Source: Rhodopseudomonas palustris
Lineage (GTDB): Bacteria; Pseudomonadota; Alphaproteobacteria; Rhizobiales; Xanthobacteraceae
Assembly: GCF_003591005.1 (NCBI RefSeq)
Contig: NZ_QYYD01000027.1
Location: 1-64,000 of the forward strand
Direction of reading: 5' to 3'
Length of the DNA stretch: 64,000 nucleotides
The translations under genes and the position numbers were made by a program. The notes under the pieces were generated by a model, which saw nothing but the letters and a program-made list of their open reading frames with translations, was not told the origin of the DNA and did not search any database. Below are positions 7,958 to 16,777 of this stretch, in pieces. Every line of letters starts with the position of its first letter. Positions within the stretch are counted from its first letter, which is position 1.

Positions 7958-9166
7958 TCACATGGTGTCGAACCAGATCTTCCACTGCGGCACGGCGGTC
8001 GCGAATGTGCCGCGATGTGTGGTCGGGCCGGTCGAAATCGCCTCGACCCGCGTATTCCCGGCGCCCATGGCGCGCTGATAGGTCATGCCCAGCTGACCAA
8101 GCCCGATGCTGATCGCCTCGTCGCTCTCGCCATAGTAGTTGCGCACCGGTGTCTTGATCACCCAGCGATACGCATGGGTGGCGGCGATCAGCCGGCCATA
8201 GGCCGAGTCGGCGAAGAATTGCGGATCGAAATACGCCGGCCGGATCAATTTGTGCAGATCGGTCGGGACGTCGGCGGCGTTGTAGGGCTGGCGCTGATAG
8301 GCCTTGCGGGCGATGTCGTAGACATCGTCGTTGATCAATGACCGCGCCAAGCCGGGCACGCCGTAGTAATTCTCGAACGAGAACGACGACAGGATGAACA
8401 GCGACGTCACCCAGGCGGCGTCATTCTTGCGCGGAAAGCTGAGGAAGCCGTTGAGCGCGACGCCGACGTCGAGCGGCGCGCTGGCGGTGGCGGCGGCCGT
8501 CACCGGCACGCCGTCGTGCTCCAGTTTTTCCAGCATCGCCATGGTGACGAAGCCGCCCTGCGACCAGCCGGCGAGCAGCAGTTTGGTGGTTGTCAGCTTC
8601 AGATGATCCAGCACAGCGCGGCTCGCCGCCAGCAAGTCGGCGGTCGCCTGCTGATGGCTGGCCTTGACCATGTAGCCTTCCGGCTCGCCGGACGTGCCCA
8701 TGCCGAAATAATCGGCCCCGATCACGATGGTGCCCTGCCCGGCGAACTGCGCCAACATCAGCTGCGTCTCCGGCGACTGCTCGGGGAACGACGGCACCTC
8801 CTGCTTTCCGTATACCGTGCCGTGCTGATACGACAGCAGCGGGAACGACGTCGCCGCGGTATCGGGAATGGCGAGCAGCCCGGTGGCGGCGATCGGCTTG
8901 TTGCCTCGTTCCGGAATCACCGACGCGTAGCTGACGCGATACAGCCGGACTGCATTGACGGCGGGCGTGTAGTCTACTTTGATCCCGGCAAAGGCCGGCG
9001 TGTCGGTGGTCAGAATCTTGTTGAGACGCTCGACGTCCCAGCGCGCGATCAGTTCGTAGGACACGTCCGACGTCGCCCGAATTGGGCCTTGCTGCTGCGC
9101 GCGGCCCGGCGATGCGGCGGCGATCGCCACCCCCAAAGCCAACACGATCCGAATCCACATTGTCAT
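7958..9166 (-). CDS. Secreted alpha/beta hydrolase, lipase-like
   Basis: A 402-residue exported serine hydrolase. Residues 1-25 are a signal peptide ('VLALGVAIAAASPGRAQ'). The nucleophile elbow 'LLLAGWSQGGF' (GxSxG) lies near residue 190 and 'LLSYQHGTVYG' supplies the oxyanion region, as in secretory lipases and related esterases of the alpha/beta fold; a C-terminal 'GPTTHRGTFATAVPQW' offers the histidine. ATG 9166 is chosen because GGGGAG lies six bases upstream and the signal peptide then begins at once; in-frame extension to 9298 has no such support. Natural substrate unknown. Confidence 0.85.
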   Translation of the reverse strand: MTMWIRIVLALGVAIAAASPGRAQQQGPIRATSDVSYELIARWDVERLNKILTTDTPAFAGIKVDYTPAVNAVRLYRVSYASVIPERGNKPIAATGLLAIPDTAATSFPLLSYQHGTVYGKQEVPSFPEQSPETQLMLAQFAGQGTIVIGADYFGMGTSGEPEGYMVKASHQQATADLLAASRAVLDHLKLTTTKLLLAGWSQGGFVTMAMLEKLEHDGVPVTAAATASAPLDVGVALNGFLSFPRKNDAAWVTSLFILSSFSFENYYGVPGLARSLINDDVYDIARKAYQRQPYNAADVPTDLHKLIRPAYFDPQFFADSAYGRLIAATHAYRWVIKTPVRNYYGESDEAISIGLGQLGMTYQRAMGAGNTRVEAISTGPTTHRGTFATAVPQWKIWFDTM

Positions 9167-9588
9167 CGTTACTCCCCGTTCTGGCGCGCCGCGGTTACTG
9201 CAGATCGTGTAGCGCTTGACCGTAAACATTGTATTTTCCGAGCATCCGCCGGGAGGCGGCGCGAACGAAGACCGCGCCAGATGGGGGCTGCCCCTCACCA
9301 GTCCTCGCTTCGCTCAGGCACCTTCGCCCCGGAGAGCGAAAGGAAGGAGGCACGCGTACGATCACGTCGCACGACGGCGCGCCGCTTGCCCAACTAACGA
9401 TTTGCTGATTAGCAACCATCCTGATTGCGCCGCATTGCGAACGCAATATGACGCCGAAAACGCCGCAGGCTGCTCCGCTTGTGTTGGCGGGAGGTTTCAG
9501 GTACAGTGCGGACATTCGATTAGCCGCTGTGCCTTTCTGAACGCGCCCGCGGGCTCCTTCCCAAAGACATCGATTAGTTGAACGACGT
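9167..9588. other. Intergenic stretch without a recognisable gene
   Basis: Between the hydrolase start and the cold-shock leader. No convincing coding region on either strand. It should hold both promoters, but no clear -35/-10 pair can be assigned. Confidence 0.5.
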
Positions 9589-9610
9589 CGTGTGATGGTC
9601 GCACGACACT
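9589..9610 (+). promoter_or_regulatory. Hairpin in the cold-shock gene leader
   Basis: The leader contains gtcgtg and cacgac separated by nine bases, forming a six-base-pair stem about 20 bases before the start codon and before the GGAG ribosome site. Structured leaders are common in cold-shock mRNAs; function here is inferred. Confidence 0.3.
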
Positions 9611-9629
9611 ATGCTTTGGAGAATGGACT

Positions 9630-9839
9630 ATGCCGACAGGCACCGTGAAGTGGTTTAATGGTCAAAAGGGTTTCGGCTTCATTGCGCCGAACGACGGCGG
9701 CAACGACGTGTTCGTGCATATCAGCGCGGTCGAGCGCGCCGGCCTTTCGGGCCTCGCGGAAGGTCAGAAGGTCAATTTCGACCTGAAGACCGACAAGATG
9801 CGCGGCAAGACCAGCGCCGAGAACCTCGAGCTGGCGTAA
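9630..9839 (+). CDS. Cold-shock protein, CspA family
   Basis: A 69-residue single cold-shock domain (OB fold) that binds single-stranded RNA and DNA. RNP1 'NGQKGFGFI' and RNP2 'DVFVHISAV' are both intact, and the length is the family norm. GGAG lies eight bases before ATG 9630. A leader hairpin precedes it and a perfect eight-base-pair hairpin directly follows the stop. Whether it is cold-induced or growth-phase controlled cannot be told from sequence. Confidence 0.95.
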   Translation: MPTGTVKWFNGQKGFGFIAPNDGGNDVFVHISAVERAGLSGLAEGQKVNFDLKTDKMRGKTSAENLELA

Positions 9840-9850
9840 TTACCGATCTT

Positions 9851-9875
9851 CCGTTTCACGGATGTACTGAAACGG
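9851..9875 (+). terminator. Hairpin after the cold-shock gene
   Basis: ccgtttca and tgaaacgg form a perfect eight-base-pair stem 12 bases after the stop codon. There is no clear T-run, so it may be an mRNA-stabilising or Rho-assisted end. A second imperfect stem (11 of 12 pairs) lies at 9902-9928. Confidence 0.4.
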
Positions 9876-9901
9876 CGATCTGTTGACGCGAATTGCCCCC
9901 C

Positions 9902-9928
9902 CCCGCTCGATCGGACCGATCGGGCGGG
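9902..9928. repeat. GC-rich inverted repeat
   Basis: cccgctcgatcg and cgatcgggcggg are complementary at 11 of 12 positions around a three-base loop. It follows an eight-to-ten-base C run. Either a second cold-shock terminator hairpin or a regulatory site for the next gene. Confidence 0.4.
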
Positions 9929-10029
9929 TGTCGGCATGTCTGGAATTAGCTTTGTTATAATTGTTCGGCCCGGAGCGCAGATCACCACCCTGTTTCATCG
10001 GCACCAGGCCTGCACGTGAGGAGATCGAG

Positions 10030-10266
10030 ATGGTCGACAAGAACGACACCGAACGCTCACCCACCAGCATCGAGCGCGCCCGCAAGAAGCAGCTCGCGCA
10101 GGAAGAAGGCTCGCGGATGATGGCCCAGTTCCAGCAGGAAGCCGTCGCGGTGCGCAAGAACATGGAGCGCCTCCGTGCGCTGCGCCTCGCCAAGGAGTCC
10201 GAGGCTGAAGCACAGGCGGACAGCGAGCCGGCGGCCCCGAAAAAGAAGGCGCGCAAGAAGGCGTGA
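10030..10266 (+). CDS. Small charged coiled-coil protein
   Basis: A 78-residue hydrophilic protein, predicted helical, rich in Lys, Arg, Glu and Ala; 'ARKKQLAQEEGSRMMAQFQ' and 'NMERLRALRLAKE' would form one long helix, and the tail 'KKKARKKA' is strongly basic. AGGAG lies eight bases before ATG 10030, supporting real translation. Similar small proteins are common in Bradyrhizobium-type genomes and have been called regulators without evidence. The basic tail suggests nucleic-acid contact, which is only inference. Confidence 0.65.
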   Translation: MVDKNDTERSPTSIERARKKQLAQEEGSRMMAQFQQEAVAVRKNMERLRALRLAKESEAEAQADSEPAAPKKKARKKA

Positions 10267-10389
10267 CGCCTCGGCCGCATGCCACACCCGCCAACTCAGA
10301 GGCTTCCGAGCGTTGGTGGCGACGCCTCCCCCGTCGTTTCGGGGGCGCGCGATGCGCGACCCCGAAATGACGAATGCCAGGACTCGAGA

Positions 10390-10587
10390 ATGGCCGTGCC
10401 CGACGATTTCCGACTGATCCGCGAGATTCGCGACGCGGGCGGTCGTGTGCAGATGTTCGGCACGCGCGATCAGAAGCGCTATGACGATCTCGTCGCGCTC
10501 GGCTGGCTGCAGCGGCTTTCGACCGATGCCAGATCGACGCATTATCGGATCACCGAGCGCGGCACCGCTGCGGCGATCAGAAGCTGA
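10390..10587 (+). CDS. Small winged-helix-like protein of unknown function
   Basis: A 65-residue protein, 'MAVPDDFRLIREIRDAGG' followed by 'DLVALGWLQRLS' and 'HYRITERGTAAA'. The last part resembles the recognition wing of small winged-helix proteins ('Y.ITe.G'), so a DNA- or RNA-binding role is possible. Start at ATG 10390; a run upstream stays in frame but crosses a short palindrome. It overlaps the opposite-strand DUF3574 gene by 11 bases, tail to tail. Confidence 0.55.
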   Translation: MAVPDDFRLIREIRDAGGRVQMFGTRDQKRYDDLVALGWLQRLSTDARSTHYRITERGTAAAIRS

Positions 10588-11005
10588 CGCAGCTCGGCCG
10601 CACCGCCACCAGCACGCTCTGCTGACTGAAACGCTGCTTGTAGACCTCAGCAATGTCCGAGAGCGCCGCGCGCTTTGCTGGGTTCTCGGCGAATACGATC
10701 ATCACCAGCTTGGCCTTCTCGCGAACCACGCGGTGCCGCTTCGGATCGTGCCATTGCCCGGTCCCATCGAGCACCGTGAAGCCATCCGGGAAGCGCGGCG
10801 TGATCTCCTCGGTGGCGAACCGCTTGAACTCCGCATCGCTGACGCCGGGCCGGTCGCCGATGTTGCGACCGAAGGCGAGCTCCGCGGTCAGCATCGGCTG
10901 CGCCGGGGGCGAGCACACCGGTGCCGACAACGAGGCGCATCCCGCCAGCATCGTTGCGACGGCGCAGAGGATCGGCATGCGGATCATCACGCCCGCGCTT
11001 TGCAT
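10577..11005 (-). CDS. DUF3574 lipoprotein
   Basis: A 142-residue predicted lipoprotein: the signal ends in the lipobox 'MLAGC', so the mature protein would start at that cysteine and sit on a membrane. The rest matches DUF3574 ('ELAFGRNIGDRPGVSDAEFKRF', 'PRFPDGFTVLDGTGQW'), a small domain of unknown function. ATG 11005 follows the TetR gene stop by one base and has GAGG six bases upstream, so the two genes form an operon with coupled translation. The final codons overlap the convergent small gene. Confidence 0.8.
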   Translation of the reverse strand: MQSAGVMIRMPILCAVATMLAGCASLSAPVCSPPAQPMLTAELAFGRNIGDRPGVSDAEFKRFATEEITPRFPDGFTVLDGTGQWHDPKRHRVVREKAKLVMIVFAENPAKRAALSDIAEVYKQRFSQQSVLVAVRPSCVSF

Positions 11006-11006
11006 G

Positions 11007-11639
11007 TCATCCTCGCCGCAGCGTCAGCAGATACGCACACAGCATATCGGCGACCGCGTCCGCATAGGCGGTGATCTCGGCCGCGCTGCGCGGACGGCTG
11101 GAGAAATCCTTGCCGAGCGCGGCGAGCGTGCGGCCGATCAGCTGCGCGGCGCGGGCCCGCGTCGCATCGGCGCTGCGCGGCGCCGCCTCGCGCAGGAACG
11201 CCGCCATCGTGCCATCCATAGCCTTGCGGACTTTGCGGGCTTCAGGCGCGTCGCGATACAGCGGCGCGGCGTCGTTCAGCGCGCCGCGCACATCCGCCTC
11301 CTCGCATTCAGAGCGGATGAAGGCATGCACCAGCCGCCGCAGCCGCTTCAGCGGCGGATCGCCGCGATCCTCGAGGATGTCGCGCAGCATTTCCGAGGTC
11401 TGCCGCCACTCGTCGCTCTGCAGCCGGAACAGGATGGCGGCCTTGTTGGGAAAGTACTGATACAGCGAGCCGACGCTGACACCGGCCTTCTCGGCGACCC
11501 GCGCGGTGGTGAAACGCGGCGCGCCTTCCTTTGCCAAAACCTGAACAGCGGCCTCGAGAACGGCTGCGACCAGCTCCGCCGAGCGCGCCTGCTGGGGCTG
11601 CTTTCGCGTGGAAAGTGAACCACTTCGGCGTTCGGCCAT
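11007..11639 (-). CDS. TetR/AcrR-family transcriptional regulator
   Basis: A 210-residue one-component repressor. Residues about 20-65 hold the TetR helix-turn-helix: 'FTTARVAEKAGVSVGSLYQYFPNKAAILF' is the canonical H2-H4 pattern. The C-terminal ligand domain has no recognisable specificity. Start at ATG 11639. The gene is divergent from an O-methyltransferase across a 90-base region containing an AT-rich palindrome at 11666-11687, the likely operator for both directions. It is followed without a gap by the DUF3574 lipoprotein gene. Confidence 0.92.
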   Translation of the reverse strand: MAERRSGSLSTRKQPQQARSAELVAAVLEAAVQVLAKEGAPRFTTARVAEKAGVSVGSLYQYFPNKAAILFRLQSDEWRQTSEMLRDILEDRGDPPLKRLRRLVHAFIRSECEEADVRGALNDAAPLYRDAPEARKVRKAMDGTMAAFLREAAPRSADATRARAAQLIGRTLAALGKDFSSRPRSAAEITAYADAVADMLCAYLLTLRRG

Positions 11640-11665
11640 GGTCGCCTCGGGGAATGCGAATAGCG

Positions 11666-11687
11666 AATGCGAATGTTTATTCGTATT
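11666..11687. promoter_or_regulatory. Probable TetR operator (AT-rich inverted repeat)
   Basis: aatgcgaat-gttt-attcgtatt: nine-base arms matching at eight positions, centred between the divergent TetR and methyltransferase genes. A further tandem gaatgcgaata lies just left. Placement and symmetry fit a TetR-family operator. Confidence 0.5.
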
Positions 11688-11729
11688 TTTGCAAGCGCGC
11701 AACAACGCGCCCAAGATCCCGGAGCAATC

Positions 11730-12392
11730 ATGACGACCCTCACCACCGCCCCGCTCGCGCCGTTGCTGGCGCGCCTGTTCGACGATGCGGACACGCGTTC
11801 GCCGGCCGACGATCCGGCGCTTGCCGATCTGATAAACGATCGGGACCGGCTGATGCGCAGCAAGACCGATTACTTCACCTTCTACGAGCGTATGAAGGAG
11901 CAGCCGCTCGCGGTCTCGCGCGACACCGGCGCGCTGCTCTACATGTTGGCGCGGAGCATCCACGCCAACAGCATCGTCGAATTCGGCACTTCGTTCGGCA
12001 TCTCGACGCTGCATCTGGCCGCCGCGCTGCGCGACAATGGCGGCGGCCGGCTGATCACCACCGAGTTCGAGCCGTCGAAACTGGCGCGCGCCAAGGCCAA
12101 TCTCGCGGCTGGCGGGCTCGCCGATCTGGTCGAATGCCGCGAGGGCGACGCATTGCAGACGCTGCGCGCCGATCTGCCGGAGCGGATCGATCTGGTGCTG
12201 CTCGACGGCGCCAAGGCGCTTTACCCGGAGGTACTGGCGCTGTTGGAAGACCGCCTGGCGCCGGGCTCGCTGATCGTCGCCGACAATGCCGATTACGCGC
12301 CGGACTATCTGGCGCGGGTGCGCGATCCGGGCTGCGGCTATCTCTCGGTACCGTTCGCCGAGGATGTCGAGCTGTCGATGCGACTGCACTAA
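11730..12392 (+). CDS. SAM-dependent O-methyltransferase
   Basis: A 220-residue class I methyltransferase of the Methyltransf_24/O-MTase type. 'IVEFGTSFGISTLHLAAAL' is motif I binding S-adenosylmethionine, 'GRLITTEFEPSKLARAKANL' follows with the acidic ribose ligand, and 'IDLVLLDGAKALYPEVLALL' is the motif containing the catalytic-site aspartate seen in the catechol O-methyltransferase group. Start at ATG 11730 with ggagcaatc just before. Divergent from and probably controlled by the TetR regulator. The substrate may be an aromatic or xenobiotic hydroxyl compound, by inference only. Confidence 0.88.
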   Translation: MTTLTTAPLAPLLARLFDDADTRSPADDPALADLINDRDRLMRSKTDYFTFYERMKEQPLAVSRDTGALLYMLARSIHANSIVEFGTSFGISTLHLAAALRDNGGGRLITTEFEPSKLARAKANLAAGGLADLVECREGDALQTLRADLPERIDLVLLDGAKALYPEVLALLEDRLAPGSLIVADNADYAPDYLARVRDPGCGYLSVPFAEDVELSMRLH

Positions 12393-12723
12393 CCATCGCC
12401 CACTTGGGGCACACGCCAGCCAGGCTGGCCGTAAGCGTTCGACGTCAGCCAACGCGCTCACGATCCCCTGCGATCGGAGTGCGTCGGCTGCGCTCTCCGG
12501 TCGTTCGGGACCACGACCGAGACGCATTATGGCTTTCATTTCGATCCTTCTGCCGCGCCGCGCCGTTTTACGCGCCGCCTGTCATCGTCTGGCGTTCTGC
12601 GTCGGCGACGCGCTGATCACGCTGATCGCCGGCTTGCCGCCGCATGCTCCGCCGACAACGCTGCCGGCCCTCGCGGGCGTTCGAGTGTTGCTGACACTGG
12701 CACGCGCGCTGCTTGCTTGCGGA
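12393..12723. other. Intergenic stretch without a recognisable gene
   Basis: Between the methyltransferase stop and the MFS stop, which converge. The frame reads open on the plus strand but with no family resemblance and biased composition. No terminator hairpin with a T-run was found. Confidence 0.5.
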
Positions 12724-13878
12724 TCACGCGCGCTGCGGCGGATCGCGCGTCGCGAACACCAGCATGAGCAGCGCGAAGCTCATCACCGCAGTGGACACGT
12801 AGCCATTGGCGTGCAGCAGGCCCGCTGCGAACAGCACGCCGCCAATCGCCGAGCCGACCGCCTGGCCGAGATACAGCACCGAGGTGTTGAGCGACACGGT
12901 GGCGCCGGCGAGCGCCGGATCGGCGGTCACAAGCCGCACCTGCTGCATCGAGTTCGACGCCGCGAAACCAAGCCCCCAAATTGCCACTGCAGTGGCCATC
13001 ACGGCGAAATGCCCGGCCCCGAAGGTCCAACCGGCGATGCCGGCGAGCATCAGCGCCGTGAACAGCGCCGAGGTTTTGTACGAGCCCCAGCCATCGACGA
13101 TGCGGCTGGCGATCACGCTGCCGATGAAGCCGCACACCCCGTAGACCGCGAAAACCAATCCGATCTCGGCGGGACCGGCGCCGGTCAGCCCGGTCAGCAA
13201 CGGCCCGAAATAAGTGAAGACGACGAACTGCGCGGAGGTCTGCAGCGACGACAGGCCGAGCAGCTTGAGAACTCGCCGGCTGCGCCCGACTGCCGCCCAG
13301 GTGGTCAGGTCGACCGGCGCGGCGGTCAGCCCGCCGGGCAACCGCGCCCACAGCAGCGCGAAGCTGACCAGGCCGATCACGCCGACGCCCGCGAACGCCG
13401 CGCGCCAGCCGAAATGGCCGGCCGCGAAGGTGATCAGCGGCACGCCGATCGCCACCGCCAGCGACCAGCCGAGAAACACATAGGCCATGGTGCCGCCGCG
13501 CTTCTCGACCGGGACGATCAGCGCCGCCGCGCCGGCAGCCTGCGGCGTGTACAGCGCGCCGACCGACAGCATCGCCAGTCGCAGCACCAGCAGCACGGTG
13601 TAGTCCGACGCCAAGGCCGAGCCGAGATTGCCGAGCGCCAGCACGAGAAGCGTCGTCGTCAGCAGCAGCCGGCGGTCGATCCGGCTGGTCAGCCACGCCG
13701 TCAGCGGCGACCCGATGCACAGCACCACCGCGCCGAAGGTGATCAGCAGCCCGGCATCGCGCACGCTGACGCCGAGCCCGTCCGACAATTCGAGCAGCAT
13801 GCCGGCCGGCGCCAGAACCGACGTTCCGGTGACGAAATTGCCGAGCATCAGGGCGGTGGGCGCGAAACGGCGGGACAC
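12724..13878 (-). CDS. MFS transporter, DHA1 (arabinose efflux/drug exporter) type
   Basis: A 384-residue inner-membrane protein with about twelve hydrophobic segments. The loop 2-3 motif of the superfamily is seen as 'GSPLTAWLTSRIDRRLLLTTTL', and 'LRLAMLSVGALYTPQAAGAAALIVP' fits DHA1 exporters of the AraJ/YdhP type, which extrude drugs or sugars by proton exchange. GTG 13878 is the start. The gene stands alone between a convergent methyltransferase and the bacteriophytochrome gene ending downstream on the same strand side. Substrate not predictable. Confidence 0.88.
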   Translation of the reverse strand: MSRRFAPTALMLGNFVTGTSVLAPAGMLLELSDGLGVSVRDAGLLITFGAVVLCIGSPLTAWLTSRIDRRLLLTTTLLVLALGNLGSALASDYTVLLVLRLAMLSVGALYTPQAAGAAALIVPVEKRGGTMAYVFLGWSLAVAIGVPLITFAAGHFGWRAAFAGVGVIGLVSFALLWARLPGGLTAAPVDLTTWAAVGRSRRVLKLLGLSSLQTSAQFVVFTYFGPLLTGLTGAGPAEIGLVFAVYGVCGFIGSVIASRIVDGWGSYKTSALFTALMLAGIAGWTFGAGHFAVMATAVAIWGLGFAASNSMQQVRLVTADPALAGATVSLNTSVLYLGQAVGSAIGGVLFAAGLLHANGYVSTAVMSFALLMLVFATRDPPQRA

Positions 13879-13912
13879 GCCGCGAGCCTAGCAAGGTTTC
13901 AATGCAGGTGCA

Positions 13913-16399
13913 TTAACTTTCGAGAGACCTGTCCGGACGCGGCGGCACGGCCTCGGCTGGTTGCGGCTCAAAGAACCGATAGCCTTTGCGTCCGTCGGAC
14001 TTCACCGCATAGAGCGCAACGTCGGCCATCTTGACCAGGGCTGCGGCGTCCGTTCGGGGATCGTTCGCCATCGCGATCCCCACACTGACCCCGACCGAGA
14101 CGGTGACGCCGTCGATGTCGAAGGGCTGGGCAATCAGCCGAACGATCCGCTCAGCCAGCCCCTTGGCGGCTCTGGAGCGCCCCTTCGCGCCGAACTGGAT
14201 GATGGCGAATTCGTCGCCGCCCAGGCGGGCGAGCAGGTCGGTCTTGCGCAGCGAGGACCGGAGCCGCTGCGCGGTCTCCCGCAGCAAGCGGTCTCCCGCG
14301 GGATGCCCGAGCGTGTCGTTGACCTGCTTGAACTTGTCGAGATCGAGCAGGAACAGCGTGAAGGCCTGGCCGTCGCGCTGCAGCCGCGCCACCGCGGCCT
14401 CCATCGCCTGCTCGAAGGCCGCGCGATTGGACAGTCCGGTTAATAGGTCGTGGTGCGCGAGGAATAGAATTTCGGCCTCACGCCGCTGCTGCTCGGTGAT
14501 GTCCTCATGCGTGCTGACCCAGCCGCCGTCCGGCAGAGGCTGCCGGGTCAAATTGATCAGCCGCCCGTCCGCCAGCTTCTGAATGCGGCTGCTCGGGCCA
14601 TCGTTGGTTCGACTATAAAGTTTCAGCCATTCATCGCGGCTGTCCGCGTCACCGGCGACAACGCCGCTTTCGACGCAGAAGGTGACGATCTCCCGGATAT
14701 GCGTTCCGACCTGCTGCAGCGCGGGCGGCAACTGATACAGCTGTGCGTAAAGATTGTTGCACATCACCAGCCGGCTATCGGCATCGAACATCGCGACGCC
14801 GTCGCCGAGATTCTCGAGCGCGACCTTCAGCCGTGCCGCCTGAACGACCTGCTCCCGTTCGCGCGCGAGGCGCAGCTCCTTCAGTTCGGCCCTGGTGCGC
14901 CTGGCCATGTCGGCTTCGATCAGTTCGCGGAATTCCTGCGCGATCGCGAGATCGCCGTCGAGCCAGGGCGCCGAGCAGCCGCTCACGGTTTCAACCCAGA
15001 CGGCGAAGGATGTGCGCGGCGAAATCGCTCCGGTCGCGGCATCGGCGATGGCGGGCTCGGCCGGGTTGCCGCCCCAGCGGGTGGTGCGCGACTGCTCCGG
15101 GCGAAACCACAGGATGGCATCGTCGGCGCCGCCAGCCAGCGGCAGCAGCAGCACGCCGCTGCCGTCACGCCTGCATTCCGGAAGTTCGGGATGCCGCAAG
15201 CCGAAATCGTCGGAGGCCAGCATCTTGCCGGCGCATTGGTCGCGCAACAGCGCCAGCGCGCGGCCGGCCTGGTCCGGCGGCGGCGTCCGTCCGATGCAGT
15301 GCACCGCCCCGGCGACATCGATGATCGCGCCCGCGGCATCGACCAGATCGAGCAATTCGGATTCCACCGCCCCCAATCCCTCGGGGATCGACGCTGCGGA
15401 CGCAAGCTGCGCCGCGATCTTGGTCATCGCGGCGTCGCGCTCGGCTCTTTTCTTGGCAGCCTCGGCCTCGTTCAATGGGCCAAGCAGGGCGGACACGAAC
15501 CGGCCCAGAATATCGGCCGCCGCGCGCAGATCCGGCCCCGGAATCCGCGGCGTCCGGTGGTGACAGACCAGCATGCCCCAAAGCTCCGGTCCGACCGCCA
15601 GGCCGATCGTCAAACTCGCCGCGGTGTGCATATTCTGCATGTAGGCGAGATGATAGGGCGAGATGCTGCGTAACGTGCTGTGGGTCAGATCGAGCGGCGT
15701 CCTGTCATCGATCGCCGGATCGGTGAGCAACGGCACCGGCCGATAGCGCGCATCGACAATGGCGCCGACGCGTTGGCGCAGATAGAGACGCCTTGCCTGG
15801 GGCGGGATGTCGGTAGCGGGATAATGCAGCCCGAGATACGTTTCCATATCGGCACTGCGGGCCTCCGCGATGACCTCGCCGTGGCCGTCCCGATCGAAGC
15901 GGTACGCCATCACCCGATCGTAGCCGGTGATGTCCTTCAGGCTGCGCACCGCCAGCGCACATAGCTCGCGCTGTCCCTCGGCGGACTTGAACGCCTCCAG
16001 CACCGCCCTGACCCGATGTACAGGCGAGATCGACTCGTGGCTCGCCGACGCGAATTCGATATCGATGCACACCGCCGGCCCGACCCTGTGGGCAGTCAGA
16101 TGCAGATCCTTGCCGAACCGGTCGGACAGTTGATACAGCGCGCTCTGGTCGCAGGAGAGCGCGCGCAGAATGGTCTCGCTCGGCAGCGCCCCGATCGCTT
16201 GCTGGATCGGTCGCCCCAGCGCCGTCCCTGCAGCCATTCCCAGCATCTCGGCGAGATTGGCGCTCGCATGCGTCACGACATGATCGTGCAGCCGAAACGC
16301 GAGCAAGGCGCCGTGCGGTTGGATCGCACCGGGGACGTGGATCGCCTCTTCACCGCAGATGGAATAGTCCAGATTTGACTGCACGGTGCCGCTCGTCAT
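13913..16399 (-). CDS. Bacteriophytochrome with PAS and GGDEF output
   Basis: An 828-residue red/far-red light sensor. Order: N-terminal PAS with Cys15 in 'YSICGEEAIHVPGAIQPHG', the usual biliverdin attachment site; GAF (about 140-300) with 'HYPATDIPPQARRLYL', the Asp-Ile-Pro chromophore motif, and 'LVCHHRTPR'; PHY (about 320-500); a PAS domain (about 540-640); and a GGDEF domain with 'ARLGGDEFAII' near residue 726. The product-inhibition site RxxD is present five residues before it ('RKTDLLARL'). No histidine kinase or EAL domain follows. It should therefore convert a light signal into cyclic-di-GMP synthesis. Start at ATG 16399; longer in-frame readings lie upstream of the phytochrome fold. 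No heme oxygenase gene is adjacent. Confidence 0.93.
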   Translation of the reverse strand: MTSGTVQSNLDYSICGEEAIHVPGAIQPHGALLAFRLHDHVVTHASANLAEMLGMAAGTALGRPIQQAIGALPSETILRALSCDQSALYQLSDRFGKDLHLTAHRVGPAVCIDIEFASASHESISPVHRVRAVLEAFKSAEGQRELCALAVRSLKDITGYDRVMAYRFDRDGHGEVIAEARSADMETYLGLHYPATDIPPQARRLYLRQRVGAIVDARYRPVPLLTDPAIDDRTPLDLTHSTLRSISPYHLAYMQNMHTAASLTIGLAVGPELWGMLVCHHRTPRIPGPDLRAAADILGRFVSALLGPLNEAEAAKKRAERDAAMTKIAAQLASAASIPEGLGAVESELLDLVDAAGAIIDVAGAVHCIGRTPPPDQAGRALALLRDQCAGKMLASDDFGLRHPELPECRRDGSGVLLLPLAGGADDAILWFRPEQSRTTRWGGNPAEPAIADAATGAISPRTSFAVWVETVSGCSAPWLDGDLAIAQEFRELIEADMARRTRAELKELRLAREREQVVQAARLKVALENLGDGVAMFDADSRLVMCNNLYAQLYQLPPALQQVGTHIREIVTFCVESGVVAGDADSRDEWLKLYSRTNDGPSSRIQKLADGRLINLTRQPLPDGGWVSTHEDITEQQRREAEILFLAHHDLLTGLSNRAAFEQAMEAAVARLQRDGQAFTLFLLDLDKFKQVNDTLGHPAGDRLLRETAQRLRSSLRKTDLLARLGGDEFAIIQFGAKGRSRAAKGLAERIVRLIAQPFDIDGVTVSVGVSVGIAMANDPRTDAAALVKMADVALYAVKSDGRKGYRFFEPQPAEAVPPRPDRSLES

Positions 16400-16749
16400 G
16401 ACTGACCAGGTCTCTCCAGGATCGGGCCCGGGGCAGCAGCCATGATGTTCGACGTGCCTCCAGCCACGGATTTGGACGAGTCGCCTGCCGCCCGAGGGCA
16501 CTCCACCCTGAAGCCGCTGACGGGAATGCTGACTGAAGACGCGCAGATGCTGTGCGTCGCGACCGGCCCCAACACACCGAAACAAGCACACCACTGCTTA
16601 CCGGACAATTGCAGCCCTGGTGATTTGTTCCCCGCCGCACCGGCAGGCGCCGCCGCGGCAGGGTTCATGCACCGACATCCAGCAACTGCGCCGGCCGGCG
16701 ACTTGTCGGGTTTTGCCGGAACCGGAGCCGGCACTCCGCCTCAGCTTGG
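16400..16749. other. Intergenic stretch between phytochrome and thrS
   Basis: About 350 bases between divergent genes. Open frames exist on both strands but show no family resemblance, and no T-box-like leader is apparent for thrS. It must contain the phytochrome promoter. Confidence 0.5.
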
Positions 16750-16777
16750 TTGCATCGCCCGAATCGCCTGCTATATC
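16750..16777 (+). promoter_or_regulatory. Candidate sigma-70 promoter of thrS
   Basis: TTGCAT and TATATC separated by 16 bases, ending about 50 bases before the thrS start codon. Spacing and hexamers fit a housekeeping promoter; not otherwise supported. Confidence 0.4.

Noticed and set aside
11640-12539. Open extension of the TetR frame to 12539
   Set aside because: It runs antisense over the methyltransferase gene; the TetR fold starts at 11639.
12286-14034. A 582-codon open frame on the plus strand
   Set aside because: It is antisense to the MFS gene and crosses into the phytochrome gene; composition is Gln/Arg/Ala-rich as expected from a GC-rich shadow frame.
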